A stretch of 64,000 nucleotides of DNA, from contig NZ_JACJQU010000016.1 of the NCBI RefSeq assembly GCF_014696825.1, positions 62,001-126,000 of the forward strand, in the 5' to 3' direction. Both the position numbers and the translations under genes were made by a program. Under the pieces are notes generated by a model. That model made no database searches and had not been told where the DNA came from. It saw only the letters and a list, made by a program, of their open reading frames with translations. Origin of the DNA: Anabaena sphaerica FACHB-251. GTDB taxonomy: Bacteria; Cyanobacteriota; Cyanobacteriia; Cyanobacteriales; Nostocaceae. Shown in pieces: positions 18,233-26,769 of the stretch (the stretch's first letter is position 1; every line of letters starts with the position of its first letter).

Positions 18233-19956
18233 TAGCCTTTGGCTGAACCTTCACCACGGGGATCTGCGGCTCCTTCTAAGGTATCCTTTTCTGTAACAGC
18301 AATCGCATTAATATTACCCCAAGGTGTAGTTTCTTTGATTTTCTGTCCGCGACGGCGTAGGTCTTGCAAGGTTAACGCATCTAAACCCCAAGACTCGACA
18401 CGCAACTCATCGGGTAGCCACTGGTGATGTATGCGTGGCACAGAAACGGCTGCACCAACATCCATTTTGTATTCCAAAACATTCAGTATTATTTGCAATA
18501 CTTGGGTGATGATGGTGCTACCACCAGGCGCACCTACAGCTAAACGCAAGCGGTTGTTTTCGGTGACGATGGTGGGTGTCATACTGGAAAGTGGTGTTTT
18601 CCGGGGGGCGATGCTATTTGCTTCGTTACCAACTAAACCAAAGGCGTTTGGTACTCCTGGTGCAGCTGCAAAATCATCCATTTCGTTATTTAAAACTATT
18701 CCTGTTCCCGGTGTGACTATTCCCGCACCAAAACCTAAGTTAATGGTGAAGGTTAAACTGACGGCGTTTCTGTCTGCGTCAACTACGTTTAAATGACTGG
18801 TTTCTGTTTTTTCAGGAATTTTTGTTGTTTTCAGTCCTGGTTTTATTTCTGTTGATGGTGTCGCCTTATTCATGTTAATTTGTTGGCGACGTTTTTGGGC
18901 GTAATTTTTGCTAATTAGTTCAGAAACGGGGACTTTCACAAAATCAGGATCACCTAAATATTGAGAGCGATCGCTGTAAGCAATTTTCATGCTTTCTATC
19001 ATTAAATGTATCGCGTCTGGGTGATTCCATCCTAATGATTTTAAGTCTGTGTCACCGATAATATTTAACATTTGTAATAAATGAACGCCTCCTGATGATG
19101 GAGGTGGCATAGAACAAATTTTAGCTTTTCGGAAATTTCCACAAACAGGAGTGCGCCAAATTGTTTTATATGATTTTAAATCTTCGAGAGTAATTAAACC
19201 ACCATTTTTGGCCATGTCATCAGCGATAAGTTTGGCAATTTCTCCGGTGTAAAAACTTTGGGGATTTTGAGAAATGGTTTCTAATGTTTTAGCTAAGTCA
19301 GTTTGAATAAAACTTTCTCCTGGTTGATAATATTCACCGTTGCGAGTGAAGATTTTACTTGCTGCGGGGTTGTTAAGTATTGCTTGTTTAAGGTTTTCGT
19401 AAGCTGAAATAGAACGCCAAGAGATTCTATCACTGATAATAAAACCATTTTTAGCAAGGGAAATTGCAGGTTTAACAACTTCTTGCCAAGGTAGCTTTCC
19501 ATAACGACGATGTACTTCATACATTCCTGCAACAGTTCCCGGTGTTGCTACTGCTAAATAACCTGTAATACTCGCACCGGGAATCACTTTACCATTAGCA
19601 TCTAAATACATATTTTTTGTTGCTTTGATGGGTGCGCGTTCCCGAAAATCTAAAGCTTTAATTTCTCCGGTTTTTTGAGAATGAAATAGTAGGAAACCAC
19701 CGCCACCAATACCTGCGGAAAATGGTTCAACTACGGAAATTGCAAAGGTGGTCGCTACTGCTGCATCTACCGCATTTCCGCCTTTTTTTAATATTGAAAG
19801 TCCGGCTTCACTGGCTAAGGGGTTGGCGGAAGTTACCATTCCTTTTTTGCTGCGTAGGGGTACGGTGATGGTGGCTGATGCTGCTTGGGTAGTGAGGATA
19901 GCAGTGAGGGAGATGAAGGAGATGATGAGGTTTTTGGTTTTGGTGATGGTAGGCAT
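18229..19956 (-). CDS. ggt: Gamma-glutamyltransferase
   Basis: The 575-residue exported enzyme hydrolyses or transfers the gamma-glutamyl group of glutathione. A signal peptide covers about residues 1-27. The large subunit has SANPLASEAGLSILKKGGNAVDAA and EPFSAGIGGGGF. Autocleavage is expected before the Thr of TSHLNVVD, which becomes the nucleophile of the small subunit. The glycine pair needed for the tetrahedral intermediate is probably in VGAPGGS. The gene is divergent from the toxin-antitoxin operon. Confidence 0.93.
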   Translation of the reverse strand: MPTITKTKNLIISFISLTAILTTQAASATITVPLRSKKGMVTSANPLASEAGLSILKKGGNAVDAAVATTFAISVVEPFSAGIGGGGFLLFHSQKTGEIKALDFRERAPIKATKNMYLDANGKVIPGASITGYLAVATPGTVAGMYEVHRRYGKLPWQEVVKPAISLAKNGFIISDRISWRSISAYENLKQAILNNPAASKIFTRNGEYYQPGESFIQTDLAKTLETISQNPQSFYTGEIAKLIADDMAKNGGLITLEDLKSYKTIWRTPVCGNFRKAKICSMPPPSSGGVHLLQMLNIIGDTDLKSLGWNHPDAIHLMIESMKIAYSDRSQYLGDPDFVKVPVSELISKNYAQKRRQQINMNKATPSTEIKPGLKTTKIPEKTETSHLNVVDADRNAVSLTFTINLGFGAGIVTPGTGIVLNNEMDDFAAAPGVPNAFGLVGNEANSIAPRKTPLSSMTPTIVTENNRLRLAVGAPGGSTIITQVLQIILNVLEYKMDVGAAVSVPRIHHQWLPDELRVESWGLDALTLQDLRRRGQKIKETTPWGNINAIAVTEKDTLEGAADPRGEGSAKGY

Positions 19957-20060
19957 TTTTATGGTAGGGGATATTAATTAGACCACAGGTTAAAATCATT
20001 AATTTTAGTAGCTAGATAAAATATTTGACATTTTTCGAGCTAAATGGTTAAACTATTACT

Positions 20061-20103
20061 ATAGTGTTAGGACATTTGCCGTACATATAATTTATCACAC
20101 TAT
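20061..20103. promoter_or_regulatory. Promoter and probable operator of the toxin-antitoxin operon
   Basis: ATAGTGT (20061-20067) and ACACTAT (20097-20103) form an inverted repeat bracketing TATAAT (20086-20091), a perfect -10 hexamer. It lies 22 bp upstream of the DUF1778 gene. RHH-fold antitoxins of this family repress their own promoter, so this is a likely binding site. Confidence 0.55.
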
Positions 20104-20124
20104 GTTATTTGTGTAGAGGCTATC

Positions 20125-20436
20125 ATGACTCATACATCAGCTAAAAGCAGCCGAGCAAAATCCTTGCGATCTAAATCAGAAAGATTAGAAGCCCGTATCA
20201 GTCCAGAAAATAAGGAATTGTTCCAACGTGCGGCTGATATTCAGGGGAGGACACTCACAGATTTTGTAGTTAGCAGTCTTGTCAGTGCGGCAAACCAGAT
20301 TATTCAAGAAAATGAAATAATGATATTAAGCAGAAAAGACCAAGAGGTTTTTGTAGAAGCACTGCTGAATCCACCTGAACCCAGCGAAAAGTTACGGGCT
20401 GCTGCTCAACGTTATAAAAAGAATATGGGTGTATAA
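20125..20436 (+). CDS. DUF1778 (TacA-type) antitoxin
   Basis: The 103-residue protein has the ribbon-helix-helix DUF1778 domain (SERLEARISPENKELFQRAADIQGRT, residues about 19-43), which binds DNA as a dimer. The C-terminal half (LNPPEPSEKLRAAAQRYKK) is the flexible segment that neutralises the toxin. It ends immediately before the GTG start of the GNAT gene, so the two are translationally coupled. The first 18 residues are rich in Ser, Lys and Arg, a basic tail. Together they form a TacAT-type type II module. Confidence 0.92.
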   Translation: MTHTSAKSSRAKSLRSKSERLEARISPENKELFQRAADIQGRTLTDFVVSSLVSAANQIIQENEIMILSRKDQEVFVEALLNPPEPSEKLRAAAQRYKKNMGV

Positions 20437-20967
20437 GTGGAAAATTTAATAGATAGTTCTGATGCTTTCAAGCATTATTTAATAGAGCCGCTAGGAAAAA
20501 AACATAACCGGGCGGCCTTCTGTTGTGGTGTTGATAAACTAGATAATTATTTTCAAAAACACGCTGGGCAAGATGCACGTAAACGAATGGCAGCCCCATT
20601 GGTTTTAGTAGAAAAAAGTTCTGGAAATATAGCAGGTTTTTATACATTATCATCAACAAGTATTAAATTAGAAGAATTGCCTATAGAGATAACTAAAAAA
20701 CTGCCAAAATATCCTCTACTTCCTGCTACTCTTTTAGGTAGATTAGCTGTAGATCAAAACCATCGCCAGAAAGGGTTGGGCGAAATGTTGTTAATTGATG
20801 CTCTATATCGTAGTCTGAAAAGTGAAATTGCCACACTTGCTGTTGTGGTTGAAGCTAAAGATGATCAAGCACGATCATTTTATGAGCATTATCAATTTTC
20901 TCGCTTTCCTGATTATTCTCACAGGCTCTTTTTGATGATGGATACAATAGAGAAAATGCTTACATAG
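20437..20967 (+). CDS. GNAT acetyltransferase toxin (TacT-type)
   Basis: The 176-residue protein is a GNAT-fold enzyme. Acetyl-CoA binding motif A is seen in LLGRLAVDQNHRQKGLGEMLL (R-x-x-G-x-G type), and the C-terminal FYEHYQFSRF supplies the conserved Tyr. Toxins of this class acetylate the amino group of charged tRNAs and block translation. It starts with GTG directly after the antitoxin stop (TAAGTG). The catalytic residues look intact, so it may be active. Confidence 0.92.
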   Translation: MENLIDSSDAFKHYLIEPLGKKHNRAAFCCGVDKLDNYFQKHAGQDARKRMAAPLVLVEKSSGNIAGFYTLSSTSIKLEELPIEITKKLPKYPLLPATLLGRLAVDQNHRQKGLGEMLLIDALYRSLKSEIATLAVVVEAKDDQARSFYEHYQFSRFPDYSHRLFLMMDTIEKMLT

Positions 20968-21084
20968 TGATTATAAGGAATTAGCAATAAATACAATATG
21001 CTGTAAATAGCAGCAGTCAATTATTAGATTTACTCATTTTGTAAATTTTCAAATCACAACAGACATCATCAAATCGAAATTATT

Positions 21085-21930
21085 ATGACTACAGTTGTAT
21101 GTTGGTTAAACAAATCAGAAGAGGAACACAGATTATGGTCTATTGCTGATACTCAAATATCAAGAAAAGATCGAGACGTATTGGGTAAACAAATTGTTTA
21201 CACCGAACTATTAAAATATGGAGCTAAGATATTTCCTTTATACATAAAATGTAAAACGGACTTTTTTAGTCCTAATCCCTATTTTGAACATTCAATAGGT
21301 ATGGCATATGCAGGAGCTAGTTTGATAGGACTAAATATTTATGCAACATTAGCTAATATCCTTCAAAATCTCAATAATTGTAACAAAGAAATTCCTTCAA
21401 TATCAGATGTTGCTAATTGTGTAAAAAATTTGCTTGAACTCATGGCTATTTCTGTAGGAGCAAGTGGTAGTGATGCTACTTGTGAAATTGCAATATTTGG
21501 ATTTTGCTATCCCAGTTATCAATTTAAAATTTTTCATTTAGAAACTGATATTAGTAGTGGAAAATTAGAAATTAAAGTTACCGAAGGAGATATATCAAAT
21601 GATAATTATTTTCTATTACTTGGATCTAAGAAGGATGAAATCAGAACATTCATTTATCAAAAAAGAACAGAATATGAAAAAACTCATTTGGAATGGTGGT
21701 ATGCACCTGAAAAAGTCATAAAAGAAATTGTCTCAGAAAAAAAATTTAATGGTATAGGTGGTTCAGTTCAGAGGGGTATTAGCACAAAATCAGGATTTCA
21801 ACTGTATTCTTATGTAGTTCCTCTAAACAAAGGCGATTCTCAAGCGGGAATACTATATCAAAATATTGATATCTTTCAAGAAATAGGTCTTGTTGGTAAC
21901 TGTATTATAGGTATTCCTGGATTATCCTGA
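21085..21930 (+). CDS. Orphan protein resembling a proteasome-type Ntn hydrolase
   Basis: The 281-residue protein is not a recognised family. Its N-terminus reads MTTVVCWL, then IADTQIS (Asp22), a KYGAKIFPL segment (Lys48) and IGMAYAGAS. That order matches the layout of proteasome beta subunits and HslV: Thr nucleophile after Met removal, then Asp, Lys, and a small-residue beta strand. GASGSDATCEIAIFGF may correspond to the conserved Ser-Gly turn. No signal peptide is present. It stands alone, 117 bp after the toxin-antitoxin pair and before ModBC, with no hslU or other unfoldase nearby. The assignment is an inference from pattern only. Confidence 0.5.
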   Translation: MTTVVCWLNKSEEEHRLWSIADTQISRKDRDVLGKQIVYTELLKYGAKIFPLYIKCKTDFFSPNPYFEHSIGMAYAGASLIGLNIYATLANILQNLNNCNKEIPSISDVANCVKNLLELMAISVGASGSDATCEIAIFGFCYPSYQFKIFHLETDISSGKLEIKVTEGDISNDNYFLLLGSKKDEIRTFIYQKRTEYEKTHLEWWYAPEKVIKEIVSEKKFNGIGGSVQRGISTKSGFQLYSYVVPLNKGDSQAGILYQNIDIFQEIGLVGNCIIGIPGLS

Positions 21931-22005
21931 ATATTTTCAATTTATAACCAGTAATTACATTTTTATATATAGCCAATCTCCTGATTGACCCCATTCCCTA
22001 TTACC

Positions 22006-22018
22006 TGGTATAATACCA
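22006..22018. promoter_or_regulatory. Palindrome with embedded -10-like sequence before modBC
   Basis: GGTATAATACC is a perfect inverted repeat around one base and contains TATAAT, 25 bp before the ATG. It could be a promoter/operator, or part of a dispersed repeat. Confidence 0.3.
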
Positions 22019-22042
22019 ACTAAGTTGGAATTTTTACAAATT

Positions 22043-23851
22043 ATGCCACAGGACTTATCACCCCTCTGGATATCGTTAAAAACCTCATTTTTAGCGACTT
22101 TTATCACCTTCTTTTTAGGTGTTGGTGCTGCTTACTGGATGCTGGGATATCGGGGTAAAGGGAAATCTATAATTGAAGGGATATTCGTTGCACCGTTGAT
22201 TTTACCGCCTACGGTTGTGGGTTTTTTGTTGTTGCTATTTTTTGGTAAAAATGGTCCTGTTGGTAAATTACTAGAACCGTTTAACCTGACTATAGTATTT
22301 ACTTGGTATGGTGCGGCTATAGCTGCAACGGTGGTATCTTTCCCATTAATGTATAAGACTGCATTGGGAGCTTTTGAACAAATTGATGCTAATTTATTGC
22401 GGGTAGCGAGAACTTTAGGCGCTAAGGAATTAACAATATTTTGGCGGGTAAGTTTACCTTTAGCTTTTCCTGGAATTTTAGCAGGTGCAACTTTAGCTTT
22501 TGCTCGTGCTTTGGGTGAATTTGGTGCAACTTTGATGTTAGCCGGTAACATTCCTGGACAAACGCAGAATATACCAATGGCGATATATTTTGCTGTGGAA
22601 GCTGGGGATATTAAAGAAGCCTGGTTTTGGGCAATTATTATTGTGTCAATTTCTCTATCAGGAATTATTTTAACTAACTTCTGGCAAGAACAAAAGCATA
22701 AAATTAGACGTACAGATAAAGCAGAAAATCGACAAATAGAACCAGAAAATCAATCCTTTTCTTTACCTCTTCATTCTTCTACATCTGGCTTATTTTTAGA
22801 TATTGAAAAAAACCTGACAAGTTTTCATCTAAAGATTGCTTTTGCTACCGATAATCAACCTTTAGGTTTGTTGGGTGGTTCTGGTGCGGGAAAAAGTATG
22901 ATTCTCCGTTGTGTTGCGGGAATAGAAACACCAACCAAAGGCAGAATAGTATTAAATGATAGAGTTTTATTTGACTCAGGAAAAGGAATTAATATTCCTA
23001 GTCGTCATCGAAAAATAGGTTTTTTATTTCAGAATTATGCTTTGTTTCCTCATTTAACTGTGGCGCAAAATATCGCCTTTGGTTTACCCAAAGAATTATC
23101 TAATAACAATATCAAGTTAGAGGTAGAAAAGCAATTAATAGCTATGCACTTAGAGGGACTAGGCGATCGCTATCCTCACCAACTTTCAGGAGGTCAACAA
23201 CAACGGGTAGCTTTAGCTAGGGCTTTGGCAAGTCAACCAGAAGCATTACTTTTAGATGAGCCATTTTCTGCCCTGGATACACACCTGCGGAGTCAATTAG
23301 AACAACAAATGACGAAAACTTTAGCTGAATATTCTGGTGTGACTTTATTTGTTACTCATAATATGGAAGAAGCTTATCGGCTTTGTCCCAATCTATTAGT
23401 ATTAGAACATGGTAAAGAAGCTCATCATGGTTCTAAGTATGAAATTTTCCAACATCCTGCTACTATGAATGTTGCAAAAATCACTGGATGTAAAAACTTT
23501 TCTAGTGCTGTATTTATATCATCCCAAAAAGTTGAATCAATTGATTGGGGTTGTACTTTGGAAGTTGTAGAATCAATTCCTAATCAATTATCTCACATTG
23601 GCATTCGCGCCCATCAAATTGAATTTCACAATGACGCTACACAGGAAAATACTTTTCCCTGTTGGTTAGTGAGAACTAGCGAAACTCCTCACCGCATGAC
23701 TTTATTTTTAAAGTTACATTCCCCGGCGGAAAATATTCATGATTATCACTTGCAAGCGGAAGTTTATAAGGAAAAATGGGTGACGATAAAAGACAAACCT
23801 TTTCCTTGGTATGTACATTTAGATCCTGTGCGGTTGATGTTGATGGAATAA
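22043..23851 (+). CDS. modBC: Molybdate ABC transporter, fused permease and ATPase (ModB-ModC)
   Basis: The 602-residue fusion imports molybdate. Residues about 1-225 are the ModB permease with five or so helices and the EAA loop (RVARTLGAKELTIFWRVSLP). The ATPase follows: Walker A GGSGAGKS, signature LSGGQQQRVALARA, Walker B ALLLDEPFSALD. The last 120 residues resemble a degenerate ModC C-terminal Mo-binding domain. The ATG at 22043 is chosen over the TTG at 22025. No ModA gene lies nearby, so the binding protein must be encoded elsewhere. The Mo oxidoreductase at 14 kb would need this supply. Confidence 0.9.
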   Translation: MPQDLSPLWISLKTSFLATFITFFLGVGAAYWMLGYRGKGKSIIEGIFVAPLILPPTVVGFLLLLFFGKNGPVGKLLEPFNLTIVFTWYGAAIAATVVSFPLMYKTALGAFEQIDANLLRVARTLGAKELTIFWRVSLPLAFPGILAGATLAFARALGEFGATLMLAGNIPGQTQNIPMAIYFAVEAGDIKEAWFWAIIIVSISLSGIILTNFWQEQKHKIRRTDKAENRQIEPENQSFSLPLHSSTSGLFLDIEKNLTSFHLKIAFATDNQPLGLLGGSGAGKSMILRCVAGIETPTKGRIVLNDRVLFDSGKGINIPSRHRKIGFLFQNYALFPHLTVAQNIAFGLPKELSNNNIKLEVEKQLIAMHLEGLGDRYPHQLSGGQQQRVALARALASQPEALLLDEPFSALDTHLRSQLEQQMTKTLAEYSGVTLFVTHNMEEAYRLCPNLLVLEHGKEAHHGSKYEIFQHPATMNVAKITGCKNFSSAVFISSQKVESIDWGCTLEVVESIPNQLSHIGIRAHQIEFHNDATQENTFPCWLVRTSETPHRMTLFLKLHSPAENIHDYHLQAEVYKEKWVTIKDKPFPWYVHLDPVRLMLME

Positions 23852-23879
23852 TCAGATTTTGGATTTTAGATTTTGGATA

Positions 23880-25139
23880 TTATTGTTTCAGCAACAAATA
23901 AAATAACTGTCCATCGCTAACTGTAACACCAGCGCGATCGCCTGCTATGTCACCTGTTCCTAAATAATAATCTACCCTACCAGCGCCTTTAATTGCACCA
24001 CCTGTATCTTGATCTAATACATAACGGCTAACTGTACGATTTTCCAATTCATTGTTATTATTAACAAAAGGAAAAGGTGCGCGAATTAAAGCTAAAGCAC
24101 CAGGAGGCATTAAAGATTTATCTGTAGCTATAGAACGTTCTGGAGTCAGCGGTACACCAACAGAACCGTGTGCCGATCTACCGTAGGTTTCTCTGAAAAA
24201 TACAAAACTGTTATTGCGGGGAAGATAAACATCCAAATCTTGGGGATATTTTTGGAAATACTCAAAAATTGTCGGCATTGTTACGCCCTTTTCTGGTAAT
24301 TTTCCCGCCTCTACTAATGTGCGACCCAAACTTTTATAATTATAAGCTGTATTACCAGCATATCCTATAGTTGTTTCCGTTCCATCAGTTAATTTTAAGC
24401 GTCCCGAACCTTGAATTTGAATAATATAAGGTTCAAATCTGTCTCGAAACCAAAATAACTCTAAACCCTTTAATTTACCTTTATAACCTTGTAAACCATC
24501 TGCACCTTCTAACTCTAACCTAGTGGGATGAGGTCTAGTCCAAGATCCTAAATTTGGTGGTAAGCGATAAACAGGATATTTAAATTCTTTGGTTGGTTTG
24601 CGACTAGCTAAATATAATGGTTCATAATAAGCAGTAAACAAAACTGTTCCTTGACTATCTTTACCAACAGATTGATAATAGACAAACTCTTTCTCAATCG
24701 CTGCTTGTAATTCTTGAGGCGACTTAGTTGACAATACTAATTGTCGGAATCTTTGCAAACTACGATAAACCCTATCTCTCGTAATTCCAGGAATTTTATA
24801 TCTTTGATAAGCAGCCGCAGCCCGACCTGTTTTTAAATATCTTAAACTTTGATCAATAGATTTGAGTAATGCCTTCCTATCTGCTATTTTCTCCTGTTCA
24901 CTACCATAGATCCTTTCATCTAAACAAGAAGCATCATTTTCACAACAACCAACCGGTAATCTTTGGAGAAGTACAGGTGCATTTTTGGTGTTTTCAGTTT
25001 TCAAAGATGTTGGTAAATTCCACTTGGTTACTTGACATTCTGGAGAAATTACGTCTTTGTTTTTTATCGCTGGCATTTCCAGGAAAAAAATCGTCAAAAA
25101 AAACGGTAAGCTGACAGTTGTGTTAAATATTTTTTTCAT
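23880..25139 (-). CDS. mltA: Membrane-bound lytic murein transglycosylase A
   Basis: The 419-residue protein cleaves peptidoglycan glycan strands to 1,6-anhydromuramic acid. A signal-like N-terminus (residues 1-24) precedes a Cys-containing low-similarity segment. The MltA domain follows (QGTVLFTAYYEPLY, FRDRFEPYIIQIQGSGRLKL), then the 3D domain (DQDTGGAIKGAGRVDYYLGTG). It is convergent with modBC, separated by 28 bp of TTTTGGA-type repeats. Confidence 0.92.
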   Translation of the reverse strand: MKKIFNTTVSLPFFLTIFFLEMPAIKNKDVISPECQVTKWNLPTSLKTENTKNAPVLLQRLPVGCCENDASCLDERIYGSEQEKIADRKALLKSIDQSLRYLKTGRAAAAYQRYKIPGITRDRVYRSLQRFRQLVLSTKSPQELQAAIEKEFVYYQSVGKDSQGTVLFTAYYEPLYLASRKPTKEFKYPVYRLPPNLGSWTRPHPTRLELEGADGLQGYKGKLKGLELFWFRDRFEPYIIQIQGSGRLKLTDGTETTIGYAGNTAYNYKSLGRTLVEAGKLPEKGVTMPTIFEYFQKYPQDLDVYLPRNNSFVFFRETYGRSAHGSVGVPLTPERSIATDKSLMPPGALALIRAPFPFVNNNNELENRTVSRYVLDQDTGGAIKGAGRVDYYLGTGDIAGDRAGVTVSDGQLFYLLLKQ

Positions 25140-25205
25140 GAAATTAATCTAAAGGAATAGGTGACAGGTGACAGTTAAGAGGTAATAGGGAATAATTATG
25201 GCATC

Positions 25206-25329
25206 AAGTAGGTAAGCGTTGAAAATTGTCGTCATGGCAAGGCAAAAGGCACTCATGCAAGAGGGAAGAGACTGTCAGAGATTTTACATTTTGTTACATA
25301 CCTTGGTTTTTTCGAGCCGACTTACTTAC
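25206..25329. repeat. Dispersed element, copy B (AAGTAGGT family)
   Basis: It begins AAGTAGGTAAGCGTTGAAAA, continues with TTGTCGTCATGGCAAGG, and ends TTGTTACATACCTTGG...CTTACTTAC. The same ordered blocks occur at 62188-62344 (inverted) and 62818-62936. A GTGACAG heptamer pair lies just upstream at 25160. Confidence 0.7.
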
Positions 25330-25365
25330 CAATCGCAAATTATGAATTATGAATTATGAATTTAT

Positions 25366-26682
25366 TTACTCATTCATATTATGGTATGTAGCAACAGCTG
25401 AAGGAGATATGCGATTCAAATAACGGAAAATCCAATATTTGAAAATTGTATCTAAAATCACGGGAAATGTAGCAATGAATAAAAAGATAAAATCCCTATT
25501 AGCTGGTAAACCCCAGTGTCTTGATAAGCCTTCCAGAATTACTTCCCAACCGTGGGGAGAGTGAAAACCGACAAAAACATCAGTGAACAATATAATAATA
25601 AATGCTTTGGCACTATCACTCAATCCATATACTACATGATCAAAGAAATCTTTGAGAACTGTGATAGATGACTTGCTGATGATTAACAGCCAGATAAAAG
25701 CAACTACAGAAAAAATATCTGCAAACACATTTTTAATTGCATTGGCACTTTCACGTCGAAACTCCTCTGCTACCTCCTTTGCTTTTTCGTGCATTTGGCT
25801 TTCTATCGCTTCAGATGATAGCGGAGGTGCATTACTTATCAGATTTTCAAACTTGATTCTTTCTTCAAATTTTTGCAGTTCTACCAGTGCTTCTTCTTCC
25901 ATTTCCTCATTGATAAAAATCTGCTCTGGTTCTGAACTTCTAAAATGCTCAACTAACGGACCTACTACTACAGCTTTAGCGATTTGGTGGGTGAGAAGGG
26001 GGATAATAATTAATAATAAAATAAACCGAACAGATATAATTGTTGTTTTTTGCGTTTGTCGAAAATTTTGCACTACGTCTTTTTCAGCATTGGGATCTAA
26101 TTCTGCTTGTAAACGAGTAATAGTTGTTAAAATTGAGCGCGGTAAAATCCCTGTACTATCAGCTTTTCGCTTTGGCTGAATATCACTGTTTTTAACTGAT
26201 GATTTTGGTGTGATTGGTTGGGTAATTACTTTATTATCTGCTACAGTTATAGATGGAGAAACGACATTATTGACAGAACTTGTTTCTATATCATAATTTG
26301 TGTATTTGGCAATAACTTGATCAATGAATTCTAGCTTTTCTAAAACTAAAGCTGGATTGGGATATTCTATACCTGTTTTAGCTGCCGCTTTTTGCTTAGA
26401 TTCATTTGAGAACCAACGGCTGGCTTTAAACTCTGTCAGCCGCATCCGCACATCTTTTAATAATTTCTTTAGATCAGCCTGAAAATAATCCATGACACTA
26501 CTACTGTACATAGCAGAATCAGGGCTGATTTTATTACCATTAAAATGATTGTCTTCGATTTCCTTAATCTTTAACGCTGTTTGGTAAGCTTCCTCCAAAG
26601 AGCGTTCTGGTGTCAGTAAGTACCATCTGTAAGCAGTTAGCAAAAAAGAGTATATTTTTTGACTAAACACAGAATTTTTCAT
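25366..26682 (-). CDS. pcxA: Proton extrusion protein PcxA (CotA/CemA family)
   Basis: The 438-residue protein is needed for light-driven proton extrusion and inorganic-carbon or pH homeostasis in cyanobacteria; the plastid homologue is CemA. A soluble N-terminal half opens MKNSVFSQKIYSFLLTAYRWYLLTPERSLEEAY. Four transmembrane segments follow, at about residues 215-235, 320-340, 360-375 and 400-420. The frame opens with TTG at 26688; the ATG at 26682 is preferred. It is divergent from the helicase-like gene. Confidence 0.92.
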   Translation of the reverse strand: MKNSVFSQKIYSFLLTAYRWYLLTPERSLEEAYQTALKIKEIEDNHFNGNKISPDSAMYSSSVMDYFQADLKKLLKDVRMRLTEFKASRWFSNESKQKAAAKTGIEYPNPALVLEKLEFIDQVIAKYTNYDIETSSVNNVVSPSITVADNKVITQPITPKSSVKNSDIQPKRKADSTGILPRSILTTITRLQAELDPNAEKDVVQNFRQTQKTTIISVRFILLLIIIPLLTHQIAKAVVVGPLVEHFRSSEPEQIFINEEMEEEALVELQKFEERIKFENLISNAPPLSSEAIESQMHEKAKEVAEEFRRESANAIKNVFADIFSVVAFIWLLIISKSSITVLKDFFDHVVYGLSDSAKAFIIILFTDVFVGFHSPHGWEVILEGLSRHWGLPANRDFIFLFIATFPVILDTIFKYWIFRYLNRISPSAVATYHNMNE

Positions 26683-26769
26683 CCTCAATTATCATCTAAC
26701 ATGGTTTGGCGATTCTTAAACTTAAGTTAACGCAGAAGGTATACTAACAAATCCATAAGGAGTATATTT

